From the NCBI GenBank assembly GCA_013407085.1, contig JACCGJ010005229.1, positions 1-64,000 of the forward strand: a stretch of DNA of 64,000 nt, in the 5' to 3' direction. The stretch is from Atriophallophorus winterbourni. Its lineage: Eukaryota > Platyhelminthes > Trematoda > Plagiorchiida > Microphallidae. The position numbers and the translations under genes were made by a program. Below, piece by piece: positions 20,304 through 31,059 of this stretch; the stretch's first letter is position 1; each line of letters begins with the position of its first letter. The notes beneath the pieces were generated by a model that was given only the letters and a program-made list of their open reading frames with translations, was not told where the DNA came from and made no database searches.

Positions 20304-21333
20304 TGGGCGACTTTGGCGAGTAGAGGGAGCTTCTTGGCGTTCATCTTCCAGTACTAGAGCACGTCGATGCCCTCCTTTTCCAGGGGAGACGCCATCCACT
20401 CATTCATCTCCTTGACATAGGAAGGAACTGGGGCTGGTTGAGACTGGGACTGGTCGACGCTGCCATAGGCCAATTCCGGATGAAGATCAAGGTCATGGTG
20501 CTCTCGGAGAAAACGTTCAAGATCTTGGCAAGTGGGTTCCGGCATCTGAATGGATGGTGGGGCGGCTGGGGCCAAGTTGGCCAAGAGCAACTTGATGCTC
20601 TGCTCGCACTCGTAGAAGAGGTGACCATGAGACCTGGTCCTGAGGTACACGGCCTTCTGAGTGGGATTCAGGTAGTGCGCAATCCCCGAGTGGTGCTGGG
20701 GACATCACTTGTACACTACCCCCAAGAAACTTCATGATGATGTCTCAATGGGTCTGCGTACCGTCTACGGAGTTCTCAGGTGGGAACGAGATTGGATCAC
20801 GATCTGCAACGATCTCGCCTCCGATCGACGTGCGTGGGCTGGTGCGATCCGAGACATCAATGAAGCCGGCTAATCCACCCGTGGAGCCAGCCGCACAAAA
20901 TTAAAGTAAAGTAAGTGCGCAATCTGGTAGAGGTCCACGTTCCTGCCAAGCTCGGGATCTCTGGTCTTGATCTCCTCCTGGAACTTCTCGATGAATGCCT
21001 TGGTGGCATCCTTAAATTCGGCGAACAGCTTGATCCTGGAGGCGGACATCATGGCAATCTTGGCCATGTCCGGAATGACATGCTGCAGTGTGGGCGTCTC
21101 ATCTGCCTGGAGACGTTTGCTGACCTCCTTGATCTGCTCGAGGGGCCAGAGGATGTCTTCCAGGTCCTGAAACTGCAGCTTGTTTGGAATGAGGGCCGCA
21201 AAGTCTGAAGGGGTGTTGAAGACATCATCCTTCAGCGACAGCAGGACCGCCTTGTTCCGGACGATGGATGCGATGGTCATGCACATTGAAGACCAGCGGA
21301 TCTTGCTGTACTGAACGATCTTGATGAAGGGAA
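20304..21333 (-). pseudogene. hAT transposase exon 4 (interrupted by LINE end)
   Basis: Bounded by acceptor TTTACAG at 21334 and donor GTAAGT at 20303-20298. It encodes FIKIVQYSKIRWSSMCM (the region containing the RW of hAT transposases), FQDLEDILWPLEQIKEVS and NVDLYQIAHLL, then, after the 229-bp insertion at 20685-20913, AHYLNPTQKAVYLRTRS and YWKMNAKKLPLLAKVA, the block just before the dimerisation exon. An in-frame TAG at about 20352 falls directly before YWKMN. Without the insertion and this stop the reading frame would be continuous. Confidence 0.88.
20685..20913 (+). mobile_element. 5'-truncated LINE 3' end inserted in hAT exon 4
   Basis: Flanked by an exact 11-bp direct repeat, AGTGCGCAATC, at 20674-20684 and 20914-20924. 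The plus-strand insert reads LRTVYGVLRWERDWI, ICNDLASDRRAWAGAIRDI and NEAG then stop, which resembles the extreme C-terminus of RTE-like LINEs (W..W...C.DLA.DR.AW...IRD). It ends in a short TAAAG-type tail. Direction, tail and duplication all fit target-primed reverse transcription with strong 5' truncation. It postdates the hAT insertion. Confidence 0.85.
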
Positions 21334-21500
21334 CTGTAAAGGAATGACTTCTGAACTTTGAAGGTATAGCAAATAATAACGAAGCTTCGCTAATAATATG
21401 GCGAAGCTTTGCAAATATTGCGAAGTATAACGAATAACATAGCAAATTATATAGCGAATTATAGCGAATAGTATCGAAGTTAACCGAATATTGCGCTCAC

Positions 21501-22078
21501 TCGCCTTCCAAGTCAGCTGCCTTCTTCCTCATGAGATCGTTTCTGACCGAAGAACGCTTGATCCCGGTGGCCAGAGCCCTGACCAGGTTGACCAAGTCGC
21601 CCACCTCCTCGATCTGCATGGCATACTTGAGGGCGATGTTAATTGCGTGGTCGACGCAAACCAGGTGCTTGCTGATCTTGTCAGCGTTCTTCACAGCTTT
21701 CTTCATTTTGGCCTCGGCGTCCGTGACCATGATGGTCGCAGTGCTGTCTTTGAGGTTCTTGATGGCACCAATCATGGAGTTGAGGTAGCGGCCCACCACC
21801 TCCGAGTCGTGCCTACCCACCACCATCCTGCAGTCAATGGTGAATCTCTGCATGACCCAGTCTGGATCAATGTAGTGGATAGTCAAGCTCAGGTACCCCT
21901 GGTTGGAGCGAGTGGTCCACATGTCACTGGTGAATCCAACTCCCATGAGGTTGGCCAGGTCCTTGGCGAGCTACTTCTCCATGGCTTCCTCGACATTCTT
22001 GAAGAGGAGGGTACAGATGTGCCTGGAAAACATGATCTGCCTGGGATGTTGATCTTCGGGTCCAGCGACTGAGAATAC
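21501..22078 (-). pseudogene. hAT transposase exon 3: catalytic core part
   Basis: Acceptor TTATTCCAG at 22079; donor GTGAGC at 21500-21495. It reads PRQIMFSRHICTLLF, ANLMGVGFTSDMWTTRSNQ, GYLSLTIHYIDPDW, MVVGRHDSEVVGRYL, STATIMVTDAEAKMKKAV and HLVCVDHAINIAL. FTSDMWT contains the first catalytic Asp, and VTDAEA.N-like followed by CVDHAINI contains the second Asp and the C..H region of the hAT RNase H-like fold. One in-frame TAG at about 21970 (after VEEAMEK) breaks the frame. Confidence 0.92.
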
Positions 22079-22256
22079 CTGGAATAATAGCGAAGGTAAT
22101 AGCGACATATCCAAATTATAGTGATTTTTAATCGAAAAATAGCAATATATAACAAAGTATAGCGAAGTTTAAGCGAAGTATAGCAAAGTAAAATCGAAAT
22201 TATCTTTCAAGTAAGAAGGTAACAACTTGTTATTGTAAATTTGTCATTTCAAATAC

Positions 22257-22501
22257 CTTATAAAGTGGCGATTCTCCACATGGCTGAACGAAAGGTTGGC
22301 ACCGGCAAGGTAGGCCATGATCTCCAGGTTGGTCCTCAGCCGGAGAGGACTCTTCGGGTTGTACTTCTTGGGAGCGCTGGCGCTGCCGCCGGACTTGTAG
22401 TACTGGGTTATCGGGGTCACTGAGAGCCTTCTTGACGAGGTTTTGGATGACTCCCCGAACTTGACTCACCAAGAGCTGGACTGGGACTGCTGCTGCTTTT
22501 T
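22257..22501 (-). pseudogene. hAT transposase exon 2
   Basis: Acceptor TTCTTTCCCAG at 22502; donor GTATTT at 22256-22251. It encodes KKQQQSQSSSW, then TGA, then VKFGESSKTSSRRLSV, YYKSGGSASAPKKYNPKSP and EIMAYLAGANLSFSHVENR, the linker before the catalytic core. The TGA lies in a TTGGTGAGTC context that is itself a good donor, so a further small intron instead of a nonsense mutation is possible. Confidence 0.75.
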
Positions 22502-22692
22502 CTGGGAAAGAAAATAAAGAAACAACAGTTGAGCTTCATTTCGAACAAACTATTGCAAAGTATGACGATGTTCATGCACAGTATTTGGAAGTACTAAGCG
22601 ATCTATAACAAAGTATATGGCAAGATATTGCAAAGTATAGCAAAGTTTAAACGAAGTTTAGCGATGGTTGCGTCAAACTCAGTCTAACTCAC
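22502..22692 (-). other. hAT intron 1 filled with GCGAAG-type motif
   Basis: The predicted intron between the BED exon and exon 2 is 191 bp. Away from the splice sites it is a degenerate run of the plus-strand motif (A)GCAAAGTATA / AGCGAAGTTTA, for example CAAAGTATATGG, GCAAAGTATAGC and CGAAGTTTAGCG. Similar sequence fills introns 22079-22256, 21334-21500 and 20042-20303, and both ends of the element, but not the exons. Confidence 0.7.
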
Positions 22693-23133
22693 CTTTTCAG
22701 TCTCCAACTTGGCCTTCTGGTTCAGAAACTGCTTAGAAACGTCCGGATGCTTCGACATGATGTGGCCGAACATGCCTTGGGGGGTTCCCTGAGGCCGGGC
22801 GATGGACTGGCCACAATCCTCGACTTCGCAAAGAGCTCGAACTTCTCTTTCCTTCGCACCTTTCTTCACAGCCTCCTTCTTGAAGAAAATCCAGATCGGT
22901 GATCTGGTAGGCTTGTGCCGGTAGGTGGTGTGATGAAAGTCGTCATCATCATCATCATCTGACGGCGGCGGAGACCTCTTTCTGGAGGACTTGGGGGTCC
23001 ACGGGTCTTTGGACGGCAGCTTGACGTTGAGGGTCGGGCTCCTCTTGGACTTCTTGGCCGAGGCCGAGTCTTTGTCCTTGTCCGACTTGTGGTGCGTCTT
23101 CGGGGGGCTCATGATGAAACTATGATGAGACAA
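22693..23133 (-). pseudogene. hAT transposase exon 1: N-terminus and BED zinc finger
   Basis: Starts MSHHSFIMSPPKTHHK (a second Met is at 23112) with a Lys/Ser-rich, nuclear-localisation-like leader (SAKKSKRSP, SSRKRSPPP) and an Asp run encoded by a TCATCATCATCATC tract. Next is a BED-type finger: PIWIFFKKEAVKKG, then CEVEDCGQ and GMFGHIMSKHPDV, where the two Cys and two His would bind zinc and DNA. It ends at donor GAAAAG|GTGAGT (22692). The exon is open throughout. Confidence 0.9.
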
Positions 23134-23664
23134 TTAAATTTTCATCCTATTTATAGCAGACAATAAATAGCAGACAAAATATTAAAGTACAAAAAGTACA
23201 ACCCTTTGTCTACTGACCGTAACTCTAGTTACCACCTCAAATGTTAGCTTATAGCAAATAAACAAGCAGTCGGTTGCTAAGTGGCTTACGTCGGTACTTT
23301 CAGTCACCATCGGAGTTCACTTGTCTGGCGGTGTCTATTAACAAGTCAACAAGTGTCAACATCAGAAACAATTCCCGTAGAAGGGTTAATATATTAGAGT
23401 ACAAAAATGAACACTTCGCTTTTAGCAAAGACTTCGCTAATTATCGTTTACGGCGAAGTTTGAACTTGCACTTCGTTTTAAGCGAAGCGAAGTATAACGA
23501 ATTTTTGGCGAAGTTTATTTTTGCCCTTCGCCATGGCGATAGCGAAGCGAATATTCAACAATATTCGCTTCGCTTCGCAACTTGGCTTCGCTTTAAATCC
23601 CAAAGCGAAGTATTCGTTATTGTCTGTTTAAATGTGTACTCGCTAATCGCCCCCTTTGCACTGA

Positions 23665-25110
23665 CCTTACATTCGAGATACACAATGTCGAGAATATATT
23701 GGCCAGCCCAGCTTACAACAAGTCGGCAGGGCCCGATAGCATCCATCCACGAATGATCAGACTGCTAGCGCCTATATTAGCTGTGCCGATCACAGAACTT
23801 TTCACATCATCCCTCAGTCAAGGTACCCTTCCTTCGGACTGGAGAACAGCCGTTGTAGTGCCTATCCATAAAGGAGGAGCTTCCTCGGCGGTCAAAAATT
23901 ACCGCCCGGTTAGCCTCACTAGTGTACTACGTAAGGTTATGGAAAGATTGATCAGCGATAAAATATGTGGATATCTAACCAAACACTCTCTTTTGAATGG
24001 CGCACAACACGGCTTCCTAAAAGGTAGGTCATGTCTTACAAATTTTTTGAGCTTTCTAAATGAGGTTACTAAGAGAATGGATGATGGTATTGCTGTAGAA
24101 GTCTTTTATCTCGACTTTAGTAAGGCTTTTGATTCAGTCAACCATTTGCTCTTGCTTCTCAAACTCTCAGCCATAGGAGTATCAGGGAACCTTCTGAGCT
24201 CGATTCGAGCATTTCTTAGCGACCGTTCATTTACTGTCAGGGTAGATGATACTTACTCCGCAAGTGCGCATGTAACGAGTGGGGTTCCCCGGGGCTCAGT
24301 CTTTGGGCCGTTGCTGTTCCTCATCTTCATTGATGTTTGCTGACGACGTTAAAATTGTCGGTAGGTCGGATAACTCCGATCTGATAAGTGGTGTGGAAGC
24401 TGTAACAGCATGGGCGGGTAAGTGGGACCTTCCCCTTAACCTAGATAAGAGTCACTTGCTCTCTACACTGGCAGGCAACATGATTTTGTCTACGCCTTCA
24501 GCTCACACGGACCTAGGAATCGTAGTCTCCGCAAACTTTGAGTGGGCTGACCAATGGGCTGCTGCAGCTCAAAGGGCCAGGATGGAACTCTTTCGACTAC
24601 GTTCGGCCATCACTTGCAGAAAAGCTGAGGTGCTATTGCCCCTCAACAAGGCAATAGTAAGGCCACATTTAGAATACTGTATCCAGGCTTGGAAGCCATA
24701 TTACCAGAAGGATATAGTGCAGCTAGAAAAGGTACAGAAGCTGGTCACTCGCATGATCGAGGGGTTAGCATACACCAATTATGAAAATCGTCTATTAACA
24801 CTAGGACTTTTCTCACTTAGGAGGAGACAACTTAGGGGGATCTTATAGAGACCTTTAAGGTTGTCAAAGGATTAAGTTGTCTCGAATTCGATGACTTCTT
24901 TCGGTTCTCTCCTTTGGTTGGTACACGAGGGCACAGTCTCAAGCTATGCAAACAGCACACCAGGCTCGAATCCCGAACGCACTTCTTTAGCATCCGTTTA
25001 GTGAACGAGTGAAGCTCACTTCCCGCAGAACTAATCTTGGCAACTTCAGTAGTTGCGTTCAAACATGAGCTGGACGAACGGTGGCAGGAGCTCTTCCCAG
25101 AGCATTACCC
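23665..25110 (+). pseudogene. CR1-3 reverse transcriptase (3' half)
   Basis: Resumes the CR1 ORF2 after the hAT: KSAGPDSIHPRMIRLL, VVVPIHKGGASS, NYRPVSLTSVLRKVMERL, AQHGFLKGRSCLTNFLSF, LDFSKAFDSVNH and TSGVPRGSVFGPLLFLIFI. Then a short deletion removes the usual NDLP segment and shifts frame at about 24336, followed by FADDVKIVG (catalytic Asp pair), LPLNLDKSHLLS, THTDLGIVVS-like, IVRPHLEYCIQAWKPYYQKD, LEKVQKLVTRMIEGL and, after further breaks, VVAFKHELDERW near 25050. The order and the C-terminus are complete for a CR1 RT. The copy is inactive. Confidence 0.92.
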
Positions 25111-25470
25111 TTAAGACTAAATCCCTCATTTTTATGATAAAAACACACAAAAATATTCGAAAAATTTTTTGAAACACAAAAAAGTTTCTTTTTCATTTTT
25201 TCGCATTTGTGGAAATAAACTGCTGTCCTTCGTCTTTTCATTCGATTGGACATGCAACATGCATAACTCTCTCACCTTCCGGTGATGAGACATCTCCCAT
25301 CTTCCATTCACAGTTACACACGCCTGTATTACTTACGAATCAATCCTGGTAGTGGTGGGTGTTTTCAAGCACACCTCCGAGAAAATCTGGGCACTCGTTT
25401 CGACTTGGTCGACTATCGCCCTGTGATACTGATACTGACACCCATGTCTATTACTGTTACTATTACTATC
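25111..25470. other. Spacer with possible CR1 3' untranslated sequence
   Basis: AT-rich, with runs of A/T (AAAATATTCGAAAAATTTT, TTTCTTTTTC). No gene recognised. The left part may be the 3' untranslated region of CR1-3, and the right edge at about 25470 is the start of the segmental duplication shared with 35165 onward. Confidence 0.35.
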
Positions 25471-26265
25471 ATGATACTTGAGAATATCTTGGGCAAAAAT
25501 TTCGAAATACACGTTTGAGTAGATTTAGAACACGTGTTTCTTTTTTAAAGGCACTGCTAGTTTGAAGTGATATTTTTAAACTGGAGCATATCCAGACACC
25601 CAAATGTTTTTCTTCACTGCAATTTTCAAGGACATGCGAACCTATGTGATATGTGAACTCTACTCGATTCCCCACATTCATGCTCCTGCATTTGTTAAAG
25701 TTAAACGGCAGTTTGTTCTTCAACGACCAGTTGTGAAGCGTATCAAGATACTTTTGTAATAGCAGGTAGTCTTCTGGACTACGAATGCTGCGCCAAATCT
25801 TTATGTCGTCCGCAAATAACGAAATGTTACATCGAACAATTTCCGGTATTTTATTGACATAAACAGAAAGAGGATCGGACCAAGGACTGAACCTTGGGGA
25901 ACTCCGCTAGTTGCTGCGATTTGTTTGGATAATACACCAGCAACACGTACCTGGTTAGTGCGATTTGTTAGGTAGTCATTTAGCCAATTAAGCAACTTTC
26001 CAGTGATACCAACCCTTTCAACCTTCTGCAGTAGTAGGGAATGGTCAACACGATCGAATGGTTTTGAAATATCTAAGTAGCACGCGTGTATTGCTTGTCC
26101 TTTATCTACCGATTTTGTCCAATCATCTAGCGTTACCAGTAAATTAGACAAACAGGAATAATTTCGTCTGAATCCATGCTGGTTCCTCGAGAGCAACTGA
26201 TTATTCTCGAAGTGTTTCATTAGATCGTCAGCAATGAGTCGCTCGAGTAATTTTGAAATCACTGG
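25470..26265 (-). pseudogene. CR1 RT fragment, minus strand (copy A)
   Basis: Minus-strand frames at 25801-26262 and 25469-25723 read MISKLLERLIADDLMKHFEN, SRNQHGFRRNYSCLSNLL, HACYLDISKPFDRVDHSLLL, ATSGVPQGSVLGPILFLF, then NKLPFNFNKCRSMNVGNRVE, EEKHLGVWICSSLK and VLNLLKRVF. The catalytic FADD/YADD segment between them is out of frame. It is the same element as 34608-35970, but here only its 5' two-thirds lies inside the duplication. Confidence 0.85.
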
Positions 26266-27367
26266 TAACAGAGTAACGAGTGGGGTGAATTAGGGATCCG
26301 TCCTCGGACCAATCCTCTTCGCACTTTATGCCAATGACTTCCCGGCTCTCATCAAATGTAAGATCGTACTGTTCGCGAACAATATAAAGTGTGGTCGAGG
26401 ATAAACGAGCCTGAAGGCTGCGAACGGCTTCAGATAGATCAGTACAATCTCCATGTTTGCCTACTAAAAATGGCAAATTTTTCAATTTCAAAGGTCTCAT
26501 AGGTTAAACCTAGGAATATATTTGCAGTTACAAAATTGTTTTGGTGCACTCAACCTTTTGTGGACCATGTAACAAAAGGACTTGGTTGTTTTGGTGTCGA
26601 GCCACTGCAACTCCGTCTATCGCAAGACATCAAAGAAATTGTCGCCCCTAAAGAGGATTTTCCTTAGGTACACAAAACAGACAATTACCCACATTATACA
26701 TACGAACATCAGACCAAAGATGGAATATGCAGTTCAAGCATGATTGCCATGTCTTAAAAAAGATGTTGCGAATTTGGAAACAATATACCAACGAGCTACG
26801 AAACATTTTGCCGGATTTAGCAGGAAACCATACACTGCGCGAATCAAAACCCTGAATATATTCGATTACTCACGCCGTCTTCACCTAAGTGATTTGATTT
26901 TATTGTACACTCGTTTGAATACCGCAAATCACCCTCTACATTGCTCATTTAATCTACGGGGCTCGCATGATACAAGAACCCAAACATTGACTCTAACCGT
27001 CCCTGAATCGCAACGCAACTGTAGACAACATTTGTTTGCTTTGCGAATTTGTTTTAGTTGGAACAATCTACCCGACAATGTTATAAACTCACAAAATCAG
27101 CAGATGGCCGAGAGAAGTCTTAATGCCATTTTGACCCTCAACCCGTGCATCAAAGTAAACTGTACATCTAGACCCCATGCGTTTACATTTGTAATCCAAC
27201 CAATCGAAAACAATTTCCGCCATTCGGACTTTTACCTTATTCTTGGACTGCTCAAGAAACAACCAAATCCCGTTTTTGATAGTTATATTATTCGTAGTAC
27301 CCATATTATTCTGTCGATTTTGTGAGGTTTTATGCTTTTTAGAACATTAAAATTGAATTGAATTGAA
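26266..27367 (+). pseudogene. CR1 RT C-terminal half, plus strand (copy A)
   Basis: Starts in the middle of the RT: VTSGV, SVLGPILFALYANDFPALI, then degenerate sequence and PKMEYAVQAWLPCLKKDV, ETIYQRATKHFAGFSRKPYT, RLHLSDLILLYTRLNT and LFALRICFSWNNLPDNVI. It ends with the 3' tail ATTAAAATTGAATTGAATTG at 27347. In copy B the N-terminal half of this same CR1 is found on the other side of the minus-strand CR1, showing that one CR1 had inserted into the other. Confidence 0.85.
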
Positions 27368-28559
27368 CGTTTCCCGGTAATCTCTCACCTGAAAACTACC
27401 CATTCAAGTCATTCGTAACAAAATGCTCGGGAATTTGCAACGTCTGTTTTTGAACGTTTAAAAGTTTCTACCTCTTGAGTCTTGCCATAAGCCGCTTTCA
27501 AGCAAATCATCCGAGAACTGTTGTTTAACACGCCGCTAGTTGACGTTAAGACCACAACAAATGCGTGAAAGAATCAATTGCAAACCACATCTTTTGATTA
27601 CACCTTGGTATATTTTTAGATAAAAGTTTGCAACATTTAAAAATTTGAAAATGTTACGTTAGCGGATTCAACATTGTTGATTTTAAGTCGAAAACACCGC
27701 GACGTTATAGTGAGTGCATTACGTATTAGGTCACAATTTCGTAAGGAATTTGTTTTTACGCTAATTTTAAAAATCGATATCAATGATGTGCGCTCATTCG
27801 TTCACTGGCACATGGTTTTTCACTCACCAAAAAGAACAATTTGATAAAAATTGTAAGTGCAACTTTTGTTGGAAAACCTTCATTCTTCTTGATATCAGCC
27901 GTCCTAAGAAATCATGAACCATACCACAAATATGTATCGAAACATAAATTAATAAATTCTGTTATTTTACTTAGTTCTTGGAAGCGAATAGATATTTATT
28001 GGCGAGATACAAATATTAGTGATTTATTTATTTTGATTCGTATTATATCTACAAAATAACAACATCTGAACTAATTTTCAGCTGATTAGAGATATGACGA
28101 ACGGGTGATTCTCTGCACTATCTAAACCCCATCTATACGGTTCACCACTGTTTTTGCTGAACTAAAAGTGCAACCATTTTCAAGAAGAACGATACGGTTT
28201 ACAAAGTTATACTGCACTGAAAAGCATATTAACCATACAAGGACAGTGCCGCTACGCTGGCTTTGTCATGCGTACATAATGGAAATATGTCGCATTTCAT
28301 TCCACTATAGTGAGCTCAATTTATTATTTCTACCATTGGGCAGACAGCACATGCGATACAAAGCCGTTTCACATTGAATCTATTAGAAGCTCACCAATCG
28401 ATGCTGCTGTGAACAAATGGTACGCAACACTAAGTTATTATTCAAAATCATGAACGCGAAAGCAATAATTAAACCTATAATTTTTGCCGTCCAGAATGGT
28501 GAAAACTCACTGAAACAGCGTCGGAAACCGCAAATGCTCGAGCGATTTATTACACTAGA
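27368..28559. other. AT-rich stretch between CR1 fragments (copy A)
   Basis: No gene recognised. It is shared with 37028-37260 and 41337-42290 of copy B, in which the CFDP2-like LINE has landed in this stretch. Short open frames (27841-28059, 28168-28377) are conserved between the copies only as DNA. Confidence 0.45.
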
Positions 28560-29600
28560 TTGTTTGTGCCAATGATTTTAGTGGATTGTTGTGAGTTTCC
28601 CGTCGTCGCCATCGTCAGCTTTGTGAACCGCTTTCCAGCCTGTTTAACCATCCGATGCTTATGCGAGTGGTACGGAAACATTGTAAATCCGGTGTGATTA
28701 CACCTATATGCAAATAATCCCGTCAAACTTTTAACAGTTATTGGTAAGATCATGGAACGTATAGTTTGGGAAAGAATGGTTGCACACTTTGAATCGCGTA
28801 ATTTGTTTGCGCCAGCGCAGCATCGAGTTCGATCTCATTGCTCTTGTCTAACAAATCTTCTCACAGCGTTAGACGACTGGACGAAGGAATTTGATAATAG
28901 TTCTCGCATTCACGTCTGTTACACGGACATTACTAAAGATTTGACAGCGTCACTCAGCATTTGCTTCTTCAAAAACGAATGCGTCTAGGAATATTTGATC
29001 CACTCCCCTCATGGTTGATCGACGACATGTTAGATCGCCTTGCACGATTTAGATTAAACGGAGTGCGGTTGATCGATATATTGAGCGGATCAAGGGTAGT
29101 AAGAAAAGATCTTGAAGTATGAATGAGTGGAACCCTGAAGAGTACGGTGCACTGCCAGAATATATATCGACAGGCCAACAGACTCTTACGTATCTTTGAA
29201 GAATACTTGGAAGATTCTCGCTAGTAACGTTACCAAAGTTATTGATTGAACTTCTACCTTAGCACTACCATCGAGTATGCGGTAGAGGTCTGGCCTTCTT
29301 GGCTGCGAAAAGATATTGCTCTCTTTTATAAAATCTATCACAGAGCAACAAAGTTAGTGATAGGTCTTCGCAATGTTCCGTACACCGAAGGATTGCGACG
29401 TCTTGGTATATGTGACTTTATCCAAATGAGGATACGTCGCGATATTATTGTAACATATAGAATTGTGCTTAGCGAAGGACATACACTAAGACACGTTATC
29501 AAGAATCTGATGAGAAAATGACACATCAACATGCCTTATCCTTTTATATCGTCGTGATATATTCACTTGGAATTCCCTACATCAACATATGTTGGACTCG
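28560..29600 (+). pseudogene. CR1 RT fragment (copy A)
   Basis: Plus-strand pieces: RRHRQLCEPLSS-type sequence near 28605, WERMVAHFESRNLFAPAQHR and SCLTNLLTALDDWTKEFDNS at 28752-28900, VCYTDITKD, then after frame changes TIEYAVEVWPSWLRKDIALF, KIYHRATKLVIGLRNVPYTE and RRDIIVTYRIVL at 29246-29500. No FADD box survives. The homologue at 42290-43750 keeps more of the N-terminal RT. Confidence 0.8.
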
Positions 29601-29802
29601 CCTTACCTGGGGATATTTAATGCAGAATTGGAATTACATATGCAAACAAACATCATTTCCGAGCCATAGATTTGATACACTCTACTTGTTATATACAATA
29701 GTCATACTCCGAAGTATTAATTTTCACCATAAATACTTGAATCCTAACTACTCCACAACAGTCACCAGTCCTTAACGTTGCAGAAGATGCAACTGGCAGA
29801 CT

Positions 29803-29985
29803 TGTAACACCGCTTGTTTTGCCTCATCAAAACATTGACCTTGACAATTATTAACTTCCGTTTTCGTTTGTGCGTGCATTGTGATCGCTCTGTACACGTT
29901 TTGGCTACCGCTACATATCTTCCAGTTAACATGCCTTTTCTCCAACGTTCTTGGGGACATTATTGTAGTAATCTGGTCTACTACA
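29803..29985 (+). repeat. 5' LTR
   Basis: 183 bp, TGTAACACCGCTTG at the start and CTACTACA at the end. It matches 32863-33038. No clear TATA box or polyadenylation signal is visible. Confidence 0.9.
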
Positions 29986-29988
29986 AAT

Positions 29989-30006
29989 TGGTGAGTCCGA
30001 CATACA
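29989..30006 (+). promoter_or_regulatory. Primer-binding site, probably tRNA-Trp
   Basis: Three bases after the 5' LTR: TGGTGAGTCCGAC. The complement of a metazoan tRNA-Trp 3' end starts TGGTGACCCCGAC, so 11 of the first 13 bases agree, with weaker agreement after that. tRNA-Trp priming is known for the CsRn1/Kabuki group. The tRNA sequence was recalled, not searched. Confidence 0.6.
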
Positions 30007-30292
30007 CGCATTCTTCGTGTATCTTTTCCGGTACGTCAAAATGTTTCCGATTCACATCGGAGTTTTCAGGTAAATTTTTTTACCACGTTTAATCGTGCAT
30101 TTTATTTGCATCAATTGCTCCTGTTTATCATGTGTGATTCTAAACGCGTTATTTTGGTTTGGACGGTCATCACAATACCCAGCTTTATTTCACATTTTTT
30201 TAGAAACTGAATTTAGTTCTACAAATATCATTGATGACTACGCCATGTTTTCACAATTAACGCAGTAACTCCCCGCGGATGTGTTATGACAG

Positions 30293-30976
30293 GTACGCGA
30301 CGCAGTCCTGACTGCACCCATAGGTGACCGCTACCGTATCGTCAAACAAGCCGTGATTTCTCGCACGGTTGGGTCTGAACGATCTAGGCTACAGCAGCTG
30401 TTCGGCAACTTGGCAATTTCCAACAAAAAGCCATCTACCATACTAATGGAGATGCGCCTCCTGCTAGGGTCATCGCACATGGACGAGTCCTTACTAAAAG
30501 AACTATGGCTCCAGCGCTTACCTGAGTGCGTGCAACCCATCTTGCTTGCTGCGAAAAGCACTCCGGTATCTGAGCTTGCGGAAATGGCAGACAACATCGC
30601 TGAATGTATCCGTCCCTATCCAGATGCCCATGTTTCCACAGTAACCGCAGGAAAATCACGCACACAGGGTACTCCAACGGAAGTCAGCATTGCGGATCTG
30701 CTGGCTAAGGTTGCGGCTTTACGCAATGAGGTTCGAAACCTCGCACTCAACAATAAGTCAGTATCTCGCACCCCATCCCGCCGAAACTCGAGTAGTCACA
30801 CTCGGTCACCCGTTTGCTGGATACATCGGAAATACGGCGACGATGCGCGGCGTTGCATCAAACCATGCGTCCATCGCACATCGGGCCGACAGCTAACGAC
30901 GACTACTGTCGTCGGCCCGAAGAAATTACGTCGTCTTGTCCACATCAAGGATAAATCCACGGGTCTACGTGACTGA
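30293..30976 (+). pseudogene. LTR element gag, with deletion fusion
   Basis: Open from about 30293 (VRDAVLTAPIGDRYRIVKQA) through ISRTVGSERSRLQQLFGN, MRLLLGSSHMDESLLKELW and LQRLPECVQPILLAA, to a basic stretch and a CWIHRKYGDDARRC motif with HIKDKSTGLR at the end. In related gag-pol proteins HIKD..TG.RFLVDTGA leads into the aspartic protease; here the frame stops just before the protease active site. Gag would form the particle and bind RNA. The N-terminus before 30293 is not found, so it is truncated or spliced: a donor-like TTTTCAG|GTAAAT is at 30063-30074. Confidence 0.75.
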
Positions 30977-31059
30977 CCAAAATCCAGTAAAGACTTTCGC
31001 ACAAGCGCTAAAGCGCGCGGTAATTGTCAACGCTCGAAAATACACCGACACACAAAAAG

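Larger units (their letters stand above)
19259..23664 (-). mobile_element. hAT transposon, intron-containing, GCGAA-rich ends
   Basis: The element interrupts CR1-3: TTDITF is read just before it and DLTFEIHN just after. TCACATTT at the left and TTACATTC at the right could be an eroded 8-bp target-site duplication, the hAT size, but the exact ends and terminal inverted repeats are not resolved. GCGAA-type sequence fills 19262-19520 and 23400-23620. Both zones also share CCCTTCGC.ATGGCGA (near 19309 and 23525). Five exons on the minus strand encode a BED-finger hAT transposase with several in-frame stops, so this copy should be inactive. A 229-bp LINE end is inserted in exon 4. Confidence 0.85.
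25470..29760. repeat. Segmental duplication, copy A
   Basis: Collinear with 35165-37260 plus 41337-43910. Shared order: minus-strand CR1 fragment, plus-strand CR1 fragment, its AATTG-type tail, the AT-rich stretch beginning ACACCTTGGTATATTTTT, and a second plus-strand CR1 fragment. Copy A lacks the CFDP2-like LINE of copy B and has an extra deletion of about 135 bp near 28603 (compare 42317-42450). A single block was therefore duplicated before the LINE inserted. Confidence 0.88.

Noticed and set aside
20438..20737. Plus-strand frames at 20438-20737, 20915-21208 and 21491-22072 as genes
   Set aside because: They lie antisense to hAT transposase exons, which have recognisable motifs and splice sites.
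23259..23664. Precise hAT terminal inverted repeats
   Set aside because: Both ends are GCGAA-rich, but I could not find matching terminal bases, so the exact ends are left open.
26200..26330. Head-to-head CR1 pieces as a twin-priming inversion of one LINE
   Set aside because: Both pieces cover the same RT region (GVPQGSVLGP) with different sequence, and copy B (33043-37027) shows that the minus-strand CR1 sits inside the plus-strand one.
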